This document shows, piece by piece, positions 6,705 through 15,243 of a stretch of DNA of 39,185 nucleotides. Location: positions 1 through 39,185 of the forward strand of contig CAZUPK010000089.1 in the NCBI GenBank assembly GCA_964622255.1, in the 5' to 3' direction. The notes under the pieces were generated by a model that saw only the letters and a program-made list of their open reading frames with translations, had not been told where the DNA came from and searched no databases. The position numbers were made by a program, and so were the translations under genes. The first letter of the stretch is position 1. The number at the start of each line of letters is the position of its first letter. This stretch comes from SZUA-1377 sp964622255. Its GTDB lineage: Bacteria > Campylobacterota > Campylobacteria > Campylobacterales > QNZT01.

Positions 6705-7840
6705 AGTCCATATTTTTGATTTTGATTTTTTTTCAAGCTTTTTTGACGGCAGAGTTTATTGATTCGTTTGATGATATACCTCCAGTATCAAAGATAGTTT
6801 CACAAAAACCTATAAATTCGACCAATCAGTTGGGAGAGGAGATAACTATAGATGATACAGAGGCCATTATCCAAGAGATACCTTATAAAGAGGTTAAAGT
6901 AAAGGATTTGGTTGGATATGGTGAGTTTAAGGTGGCTTTACTTGTTCCTAAAAAGGTTATAAAGGGATATGCAAAAAAAATTTCAAACTCTATACTTAGT
7001 TATTTGATTTTTAGGGGAAAAGATTTTACTTTTGAAGTATTTGATAGTTATGATGAGAGTGAAGAGAGACTTTTAGATACTATTTTGAAGATAAAAGCAA
7101 AAGGATATAAGTTTGTTATAGCACCGTTAACAAAAGATGGTGCTGATACTTTAGCATCGATAGAGAGAGATTTATTGATATATATACCTACTATAAATAA
7201 GTCAGAAGGTGTAAATCATAGTGGCAATTTTTACTTTGGTGGTATAGATTATAAAAGGCAGATAGAAAAATTGATGCCATATACAAATGGCAAATTGGCT
7301 ATATTTATGGATATGAGTTGGTTAGCACAAAGACTTACTTCATATGTTGAAGAAAATAGTTATCAATCATATATATATACTAAACTTATAGAAAATGCAA
7401 AAATCAATCCAAAATATATTTTAACAGATAATACAAAACTACAAGATGCTTCTATCTTTTTCAATATGCCATTGATAAAAACAGCACTCTTGGCATCAAG
7501 CTTTTCTAGTTTTGATATAAAACCATATGGATTGTTTTCAACTCAAGTTAACTATTCGCCACTTCTTTTAAATATGATACAAAGAAAAAATAGAGAAAAT
7601 TTTTATATAGCAAACTCTATAGGATATGTTAACTCAAAACTAGATGATATAAATCAAAATTTAGGAAATAGGTTAAAATACGAATGGGTTCCATACTCAA
7701 GTAGTATAGGTATAGACTATATTGTCTCAAACTATTATGGTTTAGATCAGATTTTTAACGAAGAGATGATTTCTCATCAAATACAATATAGAACTAAAAT
7801 TGAAAAAATAGTTGGGGATGAGTTTAAAAAGACTTATTGA
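6701..7840 (+). CDS. Exported protein with a probable type I periplasmic-binding fold, function unknown
   Basis: 379 residues. The N-terminus MKSIFLILIFFQAFLTA is a clear signal peptide with probable cleavage after the TA. The core starting at KVALLVPKKVIKGYA (about 75) and continuing through GYKFVIAPLTKDGADTL, IYIPTINK and FYFGGIDYKRQIEKLM has the rhythm of type I periplasmic binding proteins and of the LpoA/LppC-like relatives that bind cell-wall enzymes. This is fold-level inference, not family recognition. There is no lipobox. It overlaps the uracil-DNA glycosylase gene by 4 bases, which is probably transcriptional convenience rather than shared function. Confidence 0.75.
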   Translation: MKSIFLILIFFQAFLTAEFIDSFDDIPPVSKIVSQKPINSTNQLGEEITIDDTEAIIQEIPYKEVKVKDLVGYGEFKVALLVPKKVIKGYAKKISNSILSYLIFRGKDFTFEVFDSYDESEERLLDTILKIKAKGYKFVIAPLTKDGADTLASIERDLLIYIPTINKSEGVNHSGNFYFGGIDYKRQIEKLMPYTNGKLAIFMDMSWLAQRLTSYVEENSYQSYIYTKLIENAKINPKYILTDNTKLQDASIFFNMPLIKTALLASSFSSFDIKPYGLFSTQVNYSPLLLNMIQRKNRENFYIANSIGYVNSKLDDINQNLGNRLKYEWVPYSSSIGIDYIVSNYYGLDQIFNEEMISHQIQYRTKIEKIVGDEFKKTY

Positions 7841-7849
7841 GTTTTTTTT

Positions 7850-8155
7850 TAAAAACTTTGGGTTTATCATCTAAATGTTGCCGATGTTATGTTTTACACA
7901 ATAATCAATTATTTTTTTGACTGTTAAGTTAAAGTAGTTGTTTGATATTTTGTTTATCAAGAATAGATTGATAGTATGCTTTTGCTTTAAGTTTTAACAA
8001 TGCAAAAAAACTTTTAAAATTTCTATTTACACTGCCGAATTTGTGATAATGTGATAAAAGGCAAAGCGAAGTTATAGATTATTCCTGCAATATCAACTTT
8101 TTTGTGCAAATGTTTTAATTTCTCTCTTGGTCTTTGACTTGTTTGTATCTTTCAT
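7850..8155 (-). pseudogene. Relic of an IS200/IS605-type tnpB
   Basis: This fills the first part of the 530-base gap before the tolC-like gene. Reading the minus strand from an ATG at 8155 gives MKDTNKSKTKREIKTFAQK. After a frameshift comes VDIAGIIYNFALPF (resembling the AGIIYNxxL segment near the TnpB N-terminus), then RNFKSFFALLKLKAKAYY, and near the end VKKIIDYCVKHNIGNI, which fits the TnpB segment that normally continues into IVIGD/VVGYN. Several stops and frameshifts and large internal deletions are present. A promoter-like TATAAT and the palindromic end at 8194-8277 lie upstream on the same strand, as expected for the left end of an orfB-only element. Confidence 0.55.
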
Positions 8156-8193
8156 ATAAAGTATTATAACATAATTTTGAATATAATATAGGC

Positions 8194-8277
8194 ATTATCA
8201 GAAAGTTCTCAAGGAAGATTTACTCCCTATCAAATTTTCTATTGCCTTATATCCCTACGGTTAAAGCCGAGGGCTTT
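8194..8277 (-). mobile_element. Palindromic IS605-like left-end relic, copy 1
   Basis: On the minus strand this begins AAAGCCCTCGGCTTTAACCG and contains GTAGGGATATAAGGC (8258-8244), then ATAGAAA, TTTGATAGGG and GAACTTTCT. The order, spacing and hairpins match the copy at 36771-36860 on the plus strand. The first 25 bases fold as CCCTCGG/CCGTAGGG. It lies directly upstream of the tnpB relic on the same strand, which is why I call it a left end. The other edge is about 90 bases from the start of the tolC-like gene, so it may affect that gene's expression. Confidence 0.6.
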
Positions 8278-8371
8278 ACGGCAAGGCTTGGTAAGTAAGG
8301 AGTTGATTTGACCAAAAAGGCATAAAAGATGAACCTTCTTGGATGATAAACAAATACATTGGGGAATACAA

Positions 8372-9667
8372 GTGAAAAAAATTTTTTTATTTTTATTAAT
8401 ATTTAGTTTTATTAGTTTAAATGCAATAAGTTTAGACAAACTTTTTGATGCTATAAAAAATGCACCAGAATCAAAAATAAATAAAATTATCCAAAAAGAG
8501 TTACAAATTACTAAAGAACAATTAAAACTCTCTTTACTTCCTAAGATATCCTTAATGGGAAGTTATGAATATTTTAACAATGACTCACCACTTATAGCTT
8601 TGACTCCAACAAAATCAGCACAACTTTTAAAATCAAAAGATTCCCTGCCATTTGGAAATAATATAAAAAGAATAGGACTTGAACTTAGTATGCCTCTTTT
8701 TGTAAAAGAGATTTATGACAATCAAGAAAAATTAAAACACTTGATAAAAGCTTCAAAATATAAAAAGAAAATTGACCTTTTAAAAAGAGAAGCTTTGTTG
8801 ATAACACTTTTAAGTAATTTTAATCACTTATCAAAACTCAAAAACTCTCTAATTCAAAAAAAAATATCAATAAACATAACTTTAAAAAATATATCTATAG
8901 CCATAAAAAATGGAAGATTTCCTGCTTTTAAAAAGTTAAAACTAGAAGATGCCCTAAATCAAATAGATATGGGAATATTAGATATAAATTCTAAGATTTC
9001 CGATATAAAATCAAAAATATACTCTCTTACAAATATATCTTTAAAAAAAACTATAAAAATAGTAGGAAACAACTACAGTATAAATGATTATATTTTTTTA
9101 AAACCGATAAAAGAGATGATAAAAGCTGATAAAAAAAATCTTGATGCTAAAAAATCTATTAGATATCCTGAACTTTTTATAAAAGCAAAAACAACCAAAA
9201 ATTATACAAATGCCTACAATACCGGCAAAAATATAGAGGAAAATTATAACTCTATAGGTATATATATGAAATGGGATATATTTGATATGAAATCATTAAA
9301 AGATATTAAAAAAGCAAAATATACTCTATATAAAGATAAATTAAAATATCAAAAAGAAAAAAAAGAGTTAATAGCAAATGAACAAAAACTATCTAATGAT
9401 TTAAAATATTTTATTCAACAAATCTCTATTGCACAAAAAAGTTTAAGATTGAGAAAATCACTCTTAAAAAGTGCAAAAGTATCTTTTAAACTCGGAACTA
9501 TGAGTGTAAATGACTATTTACAATATGAAAATGACTTGGCTATTTCAAAAGCAAAACTTGCCGAAGTTATAGCTAAAAAAAATATGACTCTGGCAAATTT
9601 AGCTTTAATATATGGCAATGACTTAAAAAAAATATTTTATGAGGTGAAAAATGATAAAAATAGATAA
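8372..9667 (+). CDS. TolC-like outer membrane efflux protein
   Basis: Outer-membrane channel of a tripartite export system. From the GTG at 8372 it is 431 residues; VKKIFLFLLIFSFISLNA is a signal peptide, and GGGGA lies 6 bases before the GTG. An in-frame ATG at 8339 would add 11 non-signal residues, so I prefer GTG. The rest is long alternating helices rich in Lys, Asn and Ile with a repeated halves pattern (for example the segment near 130-220 and the one near 320-420, ending in FKLGTMSVNDYLQYENDLAIS), as in outer membrane efflux (OEP) proteins. It overlaps the hlyD-like gene by 17 bases. An IS605-like relic lies immediately upstream. Confidence 0.8.
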   Translation: MKKIFLFLLIFSFISLNAISLDKLFDAIKNAPESKINKIIQKELQITKEQLKLSLLPKISLMGSYEYFNNDSPLIALTPTKSAQLLKSKDSLPFGNNIKRIGLELSMPLFVKEIYDNQEKLKHLIKASKYKKKIDLLKREALLITLLSNFNHLSKLKNSLIQKKISINITLKNISIAIKNGRFPAFKKLKLEDALNQIDMGILDINSKISDIKSKIYSLTNISLKKTIKIVGNNYSINDYIFLKPIKEMIKADKKNLDAKKSIRYPELFIKAKTTKNYTNAYNTGKNIEENYNSIGIYMKWDIFDMKSLKDIKKAKYTLYKDKLKYQKEKKELIANEQKLSNDLKYFIQQISIAQKSLRLRKSLLKSAKVSFKLGTMSVNDYLQYENDLAISKAKLAEVIAKKNMTLANLALIYGNDLKKIFYEVKNDKNR

Positions 9668-10670
9668 AAAATTTTTAATATTTATATTGATAGTTGTAAT
9701 AGTTGCTATTGCTATAGTAACAAGAGTTAAGGCTTTGAAAAAAGAGGAAAATTCCCTTTTGACTCCTAAAATTTATCCTATAGTGGTTAAAAATATGAGG
9801 GTAAAAAAACAAAATGTTATTTTAACTCTTCCATCATTAGCTGAAGTTTTAAATGATAAAGATGTAATTTTAAGCTCCAAAATCCCAGCTAGAGTTGAAA
9901 AAATAGCTCTAAGCGGTAAAACTCTCAAAAAAGGTGAAATAGTTGCACAACTTGATACAAAAGATTTACAAGATGAGATAAAAGCTACAAAAGTTTTATT
10001 GCAAAATATTTTAAAAACACATAAAAGAACTAAAGAGTTACTAAAAGTAAAAGTTGCATCTGTTGAACAGTATCAAAAAGAAGAGTCTCAAATAGCTTCT
10101 ATCAAAGCAAAATTAGCAAATCTTAAAAACTCTCTTTCTTATGCAGTTATAAAATCACCAGTCAATGGAATAGTATCCAAAACATTTATAAATCAAGGCT
10201 CTATTACAATGCCGGGGAAACCTGTTTTATCTATTAGTTCAAAAAATGGATTTTATCTGATGGTTAGAGTTCCTTCTGATACCGACATAAAAGGAGTTAT
10301 TTTTGAAAATAAAATATATACTGCCATAAAATTAGGAACTACTTTTCATAGCTTGGCAGAATATAAAGTATATGTAAATAAAAAACTCATCTCTGGAGAT
10401 AGAGTTGAAATAGATGTTATAACATTTAATAATAAAGGTATTTTATTGCCATTTGATGCTGTTTTAGATCAAAATGGTAAAAGTGTTGTTTTAGTTGTAA
10501 ATAAAAATAAGATTAATATAAAAAAAGTAAATATTTTAAAAAGAGGAGAACAAGGAGTTGTTATCAATAATGATGAATTAGTAAATAAAAATATTATTGT
10601 AGCAAAACCTGATATTTTATTAAAACTTGTAAGTGGATATCCATTTACGATAAGAAAGAATTTAATCTGA
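9651..10670 (+). CDS. HlyD-family periplasmic adaptor (membrane fusion) protein
   Basis: Bridges an inner-membrane pump and a TolC channel. The 339-residue protein has an N-terminal membrane anchor (FLIFILIVVIVAIAIV, about 9-24), a first half-lipoyl segment (KIPARVEKIALSGKTLKKGE, about 77-96), a helical hairpin (about 105-155), a second half-lipoyl segment (SPVNGIVSKTFINQGS, about 164-179), and a beta-barrel domain after that. This order is diagnostic of the family. It follows the TolC-like gene with a 17-base overlap. The transporter normally encoded next (RND or ABC) is absent: uvrD follows after 138 bases. Confidence 0.82.
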   Translation: MIKIDKKFLIFILIVVIVAIAIVTRVKALKKEENSLLTPKIYPIVVKNMRVKKQNVILTLPSLAEVLNDKDVILSSKIPARVEKIALSGKTLKKGEIVAQLDTKDLQDEIKATKVLLQNILKTHKRTKELLKVKVASVEQYQKEESQIASIKAKLANLKNSLSYAVIKSPVNGIVSKTFINQGSITMPGKPVLSISSKNGFYLMVRVPSDTDIKGVIFENKIYTAIKLGTTFHSLAEYKVYVNKKLISGDRVEIDVITFNNKGILLPFDAVLDQNGKSVVLVVNKNKINIKKVNILKRGEQGVVINNDELVNKNIIVAKPDILLKLVSGYPFTIRKNLI

Positions 10671-10808
10671 TTTTTCTCGTTAAGTTTTTTGGGAACTAGC
10701 ATAGTTAAAAATTAGTGCAAAGAATGAAGGTAGAGGTATCGTGGAGTGAGACTAATATTAGTAATCTTTATAAATCTTTTGTTAAAATAAAATAAAAAGT
10801 GATAAAAA

Positions 10809-12848
10809 ATGGAAAGAGTGTTAAATAGCCTAAATGATTCACAAAGAGAGGCTGTTACAACTGTAGATGGTTCTTTGCTTATATTAGCAGGTGCTGGAAG
10901 CGGAAAAACTAAAACTATCACTTCAAGACTAGCCTTTATGATAGAAAACGGAGTGGTTCCCTCTTCCATACTCACTCTAACCTTTACAAATAAAGCAGCA
11001 ACTCAGATGAGACAAAGAGCTTTTTCACTGATACAAAACACACTTGAACACTATCCACTACTTTGCACTTTTCATAAATTTGGACTTTTGTTTTTAAAGC
11101 ACTATATGCAAAAGTTAGGAAGAGATAATTCCTTTGTTATCATAGACATAGATGATAAAAAAAAGATTTTAAAGTCTTTTGAAAGCAATCTCCCTTTATC
11201 ACTTATAACCAACGAAATATCAAAGTATAAAAACAATCTCATAGAACCGGATGATGTTATATCCTCAGCAATGCTTCCAAACTATAAACAGATAGCTTTG
11301 CTATATAAAAAGTATGAGGAGTATCTAAAAGACAATAACTTAGTCGATTTTGATGACCTTTTGATTTTGCCATATAAGATCCTTGATAGTGACGAAGAGT
11401 TAACAAAAGAGGTAAGTCAAAGATATAGGTTTATTATGGTAGATGAGTATCAAGATACAAATGATATACAGTTTAAACTTTTGCAGAAGTTAGCATTGAC
11501 ACATGGAAATATCTGTGTAGTTGGGGATGACGACCAAAGCATCTATAGTTGGAGAGGTGCAAATATAAGAAATATTTTAGAGTTTGATAAGCACTTTAAA
11601 AATACTAAAGTTATAAGGCTTACAAAAAACTACCGATCAACCTCAAATATACTAAAAGCTGCAAATGAACTCATAGCCTTTAACAGAAATCGTATGGACA
11701 AAAAACTCGAAGCTACGATAGAAAATGGAAAAGAGATAGAGGTTATAAGTTCGAACGACGAAAAAGAGGAAAGCTATAAGATTTCCCAAAAGATAAAAGA
11801 GTTAATAGAAAATGGAGTTCACCCAAATGACATAGCTATCCTTTATCGTATAAATGCCCTCAGTCGTTCAATAGAGGAGGGTTTAAACAAAGCTAATATA
11901 CCATACAAAATGGTAGGAAGTATGAAGTTTTATGAAAGAGCAGAGATAAAAGATATTATTTTCTATCTTAGAGTTATTCAAAATCCTCAAGATGACTTCT
12001 CCCTAAAAAGAATCATAAACCGCCCCAAAAGAGGTATAGGAAAAACAACTATAGACAAACTTTATGCTTTGGCATATCAAAAAAACTCCTCAGTTTATGA
12101 CCTCATAAAAAATGAACCTGAACTTTTAAAAACTAGACTTCCCAAAAAAACTTTAGAGTCACTGAAGGAATTTATTGCGAAAGTAGAAAGTCTTTCAAAC
12201 AAAGATAGACTCTATACTCTCATAGATGATTTAGAAGATAAGTTTAGCATCAAGGATTACTACTCAAAGCTTCCAGATTCCATAGAAAAAGTGGCAAATA
12301 TAGATGAGTTTCACGGACTTTTTCGCGACTATCTCATAGAAAATGAAGATGCTAACTTAGAAAACTTTTTAAATGACATAGCTTTACAAAGCGAACAAGA
12401 TCAGATAGATGATAAAAATATCTCTGTTATGAGCATCCACGCTAGTAAAGGTTTAGAGTTTGGGTATATTTTTATCATAGGACTTGAAGAGGGATTTTTT
12501 CCACTACTTGGAGATGGAACAAACTTAGAAGAAGAAAGAAGACTTGGTTATGTAGCAATAACTAGAGCAAAAAAAGAGTTATATTTAAGTTATGTTGAGA
12601 GTCGTTTTTACAAAGGAAAAAGAAGCCACCTTTTAAAAAGCCGTTTTATAGCAGAGACTGGACTTGGCAAAGGAGCTTTAAAACTAAAAACAAACTCTAA
12701 CTACAAAAAGGGAGATTTGGTAAAACATAAGATTTTTGGTATAGGAAGAGTTATGAGTGTCGGAAAAGTAAAAAAAGACTATAAACTTACCATAAACTTT
12801 GGAGGAAATATAAAAGATATAATCTCTACTTTTGTTGAGAAAATATGA
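10809..12848 (+). CDS. uvrD: UvrD/Rep-family DNA helicase
   Basis: ATP-driven 3'-5' helicase acting in DNA repair or replication restart. At 679 residues, all superfamily 1A motifs are present in order: LAGAGSGKTKTITSR (about 26-40, Walker A), the Ia region TLTFTNKAATQM, VDEYQDTNDIQ (about 216, Walker B), GDDDQSIYSWRGA (about 239, motif III), NYRST (about 275), VMSIHASKGLEF (about 541, motif V) and YVAITRAKKELYLSY (about 581, motif VI). The position before truB-csrA-ispE-smpB matches the C. jejuni helicase called rep, so rep is an alternative symbol. It overlaps truB by 4 bases. Confidence 0.9.
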   Translation: MERVLNSLNDSQREAVTTVDGSLLILAGAGSGKTKTITSRLAFMIENGVVPSSILTLTFTNKAATQMRQRAFSLIQNTLEHYPLLCTFHKFGLLFLKHYMQKLGRDNSFVIIDIDDKKKILKSFESNLPLSLITNEISKYKNNLIEPDDVISSAMLPNYKQIALLYKKYEEYLKDNNLVDFDDLLILPYKILDSDEELTKEVSQRYRFIMVDEYQDTNDIQFKLLQKLALTHGNICVVGDDDQSIYSWRGANIRNILEFDKHFKNTKVIRLTKNYRSTSNILKAANELIAFNRNRMDKKLEATIENGKEIEVISSNDEKEESYKISQKIKELIENGVHPNDIAILYRINALSRSIEEGLNKANIPYKMVGSMKFYERAEIKDIIFYLRVIQNPQDDFSLKRIINRPKRGIGKTTIDKLYALAYQKNSSVYDLIKNEPELLKTRLPKKTLESLKEFIAKVESLSNKDRLYTLIDDLEDKFSIKDYYSKLPDSIEKVANIDEFHGLFRDYLIENEDANLENFLNDIALQSEQDQIDDKNISVMSIHASKGLEFGYIFIIGLEEGFFPLLGDGTNLEEERRLGYVAITRAKKELYLSYVESRFYKGKRSHLLKSRFIAETGLGKGALKLKTNSNYKKGDLVKHKIFGIGRVMSVGKVKKDYKLTINFGGNIKDIISTFVEKI

Positions 12849-13672
12849 TGCAAAACAGACTCTTTGTTGCAAATAAACCAATAAATATCTCTTCAAATGG
12901 CTATCTTTCTTATATAAAAAAAAAGTATAAAGTAAAAAAAGCCGGATTTTCAGGCACTTTAGACCCATTTGCTTGTGGATGTTTGATAGTGGCTTTTGGA
13001 CAGTATCCAAAACTTTTTCGTTATCTTAAAAAAGCTCCAAAAAGTTATAGATCTGTTTTATGGCTTGGAGCAAAAAGTAGTTCTTTAGATATAGAAAGAG
13101 TTGAAAACATAGAGGAGTTGGAGCCTTTTTCACTAAAAAAGATAAAAAAGACTCTAAACTCTTTAAGAGGGGAAATCGATTATTTCCCTCCAAAATTTAG
13201 TGCAAAAAAGATTGATGGCAAAAAAGCTTATAAGTTAGCAAGAGAGGATAAAGAGGTTGAGTTAAAAAAGATAACAAGCACTATCTATGATATAAAACTT
13301 TTAAACTACTCTCATCCATTTTTAACTTTTAAGATAAACATAAGCGAAGGTGGATATATACGAAGTATAGGAGAAATCATCAGTAAAAAATTAGGAGTAA
13401 ATGGAGCTTTGAGTTTTCTTGAAAGACTAAATGAGGGGGAGTTTATCTTTGAAAATGAAAAACCACTTGATCCAACCTTATACTTAAAAATTCCTCAAAA
13501 CTTTTATCTAAAAGAGAAATCAGATGTGCTTTTAGGTAAAAAACTAAAAAAAGAAGATTTTAAGATAAAAGATAGAGGAGAGTATTTTTTAGTTTATGAT
13601 GGTATGCTTTCAGTTATAGATATCAAGGATAATAAGGTTAGCTATAAGTTAAATGGAGTTAAACTGTGTTAG
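12845..13672 (+). CDS. truB: tRNA pseudouridine55 synthase
   Basis: Makes pseudouridine 55 in the T loop of tRNAs. The 275-residue product has RLFVANKPINISS near the N-terminus and the catalytic motif GFSGTLDPFACGCL (about 35-48), whose Asp is the nucleophile. KKIDGKKAYKLAREDKEVE (about 119-137) and GGYIRSIGEIISKKLG (about 174-189) are further conserved parts. Its ATG overlaps the uvrD stop (ATGA). Its own end overlaps the GTG of the broken csrA. The dense coupling shows an old operon: uvrD, truB, csrA, ispE, smpB. Confidence 0.9.
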   Translation: MMQNRLFVANKPINISSNGYLSYIKKKYKVKKAGFSGTLDPFACGCLIVAFGQYPKLFRYLKKAPKSYRSVLWLGAKSSSLDIERVENIEELEPFSLKKIKKTLNSLRGEIDYFPPKFSAKKIDGKKAYKLAREDKEVELKKITSTIYDIKLLNYSHPFLTFKINISEGGYIRSIGEIISKKLGVNGALSFLERLNEGEFIFENEKPLDPTLYLKIPQNFYLKEKSDVLLGKKLKKEDFKIKDRGEYFLVYDGMLSVIDIKDNKVSYKLNGVKLC

Positions 13673-13871
13673 TTTTAGGTATAAAATTTGATCAAAAGTC
13701 TTTATTGGTGAGGTTATAATAAAGGTGTTTGAGATAAACAAAGGTTATTTAAAACTTTGTGTAAAGAGACCAAAACAGATGCAAATCCTAAGAAGAAAGC
13801 TAGAAAAAGCTATCAAAATAACAAATAAATCAATAAATATAAATCTACTGTCAAAGCTTTTTAAAAAATGA
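13666..13871 (+). pseudogene. csrA: csrA (carbon storage regulator) with a -1 frameshift
   Basis: Frame 1 from the GTG at 13666 reads VLVLGIKFDQKSLLV and stops at 13719. A second frame, entered at 13707, reads GEVIIKVFEINKGYLKL, then CV, then KRPKQMQILRRKLEKAI, and ends with TGA at 13869-13871 overlapping the ispE ATG. Joined, they align along the whole of CsrA (MLxLSRK.xESIxIGE.IEIKV.....G..K.GIEAPK...ILR). The frames meet around 13706, where a single base appears to be missing. The RNA-binding Arg near position 6 (normally TRR or SRK) is Ile in GIK, so decay predates or accompanies the frameshift. The position between truB and ispE is the one csrA occupies in C. jejuni. A sequencing error at the junction is possible, but the degenerate N-terminus argues for real loss. 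Confidence 0.75.
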
Positions 13872-14623
13872 TAAGAAAGTCATATGCAAAAATAAATATT
13901 TTTTTAAAAATAGTAGGAATAAAAGATGATTATCATCTGTTAGCTTCAAGATTTGTAAAGGTAAAAAATCTCTATGATACCATATCCTTTGAAAAGAAAA
14001 GTTTACCAAATGACGAGTTCATTCTAGAGGGTAGGTTTGGCTGTGAAACTAAAAGAAATACTATTTACAAGATATACAAAGAGTTAAAAAAGTTCTGGGA
14101 GGTAGAGGAGTTTTTTAAAACTTACAAAGTGGTAGTTGAAAAAAATATTCCTGAGTTTGCCGGACTTGGTGGAGGAAGTAGTAACTGTGCTACATTTTTA
14201 AATATGTGCAATGAAATATGTTCGCTAAATCTTTCCTTAGAAAAAAAAATAGAGATAGGAAAAAGTATCGGAAGTGATGTAGCATTTTTTATATATGGGT
14301 ATGATAGTGCAAATGTCTTTGGAGTTGGGGAGATAGTTAAAGAGTTTAAAGAGGAAGCACTCGATATAAAAACTTTCACTCCACCTATAGAGTGTTCAAC
14401 TCCGTTAGTTTATAAGGAATTTAGAAAAAATTTTTTAAACTTTGATAGAGGATTAGCAAATAAACTTTTAAAATTAAACTCAAAAGAGATACTAAGAAAG
14501 TATAAAAAAGAGCAGTTAAACGACCTTTTTCTACCAGCACTTAAACTATATCCTAAGCTAAAAGAATATATAAAAGAAAACTACTTTTTTAGTGGAAGTG
14601 GAAGTACTCTTTTTTGGTATTGA
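13868..14623 (+). CDS. ispE: 4-diphosphocytidyl-2-C-methyl-D-erythritol kinase
   Basis: GHMP kinase of the methylerythritol phosphate (non-mevalonate) isoprenoid pathway, phosphorylating CDP-methylerythritol. At 251 residues it is short but normal for Campylobacterota. The N-terminal SYAKINIFLKIVG, the ATP-binding loop PEFAGLGGGSSNCATF (about 96-111) and the C-terminal FFSGSGSTLFWY are the conserved segments. Its ATG overlaps the stop of the broken csrA; translation coupled to csrA reading may therefore be weakened by the frameshift. It is nine bases from smpB. Confidence 0.92.
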   Translation: MIRKSYAKINIFLKIVGIKDDYHLLASRFVKVKNLYDTISFEKKSLPNDEFILEGRFGCETKRNTIYKIYKELKKFWEVEEFFKTYKVVVEKNIPEFAGLGGGSSNCATFLNMCNEICSLNLSLEKKIEIGKSIGSDVAFFIYGYDSANVFGVGEIVKEFKEEALDIKTFTPPIECSTPLVYKEFRKNFLNFDRGLANKLLKLNSKEILRKYKKEQLNDLFLPALKLYPKLKEYIKENYFFSGSGSTLFWY

Positions 14624-14632
14624 GGAGAAGAT

Positions 14633-15088
14633 ATGAATAAGACAGTTGCAAGAAATAAAAAAGCCTTTTATAACTATGAAATACTTGATAAGTTTGAAGC
14701 AGGTATAGTTTTAGAAGGAAGTGAAGTAAAAGCTTTAAGGGTTGGAAGAGTAAACTTAAAAGATAGCTATGTTCGTATCATAAAAGGGGAGCCTTACTTA
14801 TTAAATGCTCACATCGCCTTTTTGGACCAGACAAATCCCCACTTTAAACCTGATAGCAAAAGAGCTAGAAAACTTCTTTTACATAAAAAGGAGATAAACA
14901 AACTCATAGGAAAAACTTCAAAAGATGGCTTAACTATAGTTCCGCTATCTATCTACTTCAACCATAAAAACTTAGCAAAAGTTCAAATAGCCTTAGCAAG
15001 AGGTAAAAAACTTCACGACAAAAGGCAAACTCTAAAAGAAAAAGATGCAAAGAGAGATGCCCAAAGAGCTATGAAAGAGTGGATGTAA
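14633..15088 (+). CDS. smpB: SsrA (tmRNA)-binding protein
   Basis: Partner of tmRNA in rescue of stalled ribosomes. The 151-residue length is standard. Conserved blocks are ARNKKAFYNYEILDKFEAGI near the start, LEGSEVKALRVGRVNLKDSY (about 27-46), LDQTNPHF (about 64), the RKLLLHKKEI segment and GKKLHDKRQTLKEKDAKRD in the basic C-terminal tail that enters the decoding site. RBS GAGGAGA lies directly upstream. It is the last intact gene of the uvrD-smpB operon. Confidence 0.95.
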   Translation: MNKTVARNKKAFYNYEILDKFEAGIVLEGSEVKALRVGRVNLKDSYVRIIKGEPYLLNAHIAFLDQTNPHFKPDSKRARKLLLHKKEINKLIGKTSKDGLTIVPLSIYFNHKNLAKVQIALARGKKLHDKRQTLKEKDAKRDAQRAMKEWM

Positions 15089-15243
15089 AATATGGTCGGT
15101 AAAGTTACTTCTTTAATTATTTCAAAAGGTGTTTTATTGCTCTCATAACGGATTGAAGAGAGAAATAAACAGTTTTAGCTCAACTCTCTTTAAGAAGGTA
15201 GAGATTTAACTTTTTAGGTTATAATCATCTTGAAGGAAAAAAG

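Noticed and set aside
8239..8439. Minus-strand frame of 66 codons spanning the IS end and the tolC-like start
   Set aside because: It crosses two unrelated sequences and has no recognisable protein features or RBS.
10671..10808. Remains of an RND permease between the hlyD-like gene and uvrD
   Set aside because: Neither strand gives the start of an AcrB-type protein; only a short palindrome (ACTAATATTAGT, about 10750) is seen.
13666..13871. Programmed ribosomal frameshift in csrA
   Set aside because: No slippery X-XXY-YYZ site or following stem was visible near the junction, and the protein has lost a key RNA-binding residue; decay is simpler.
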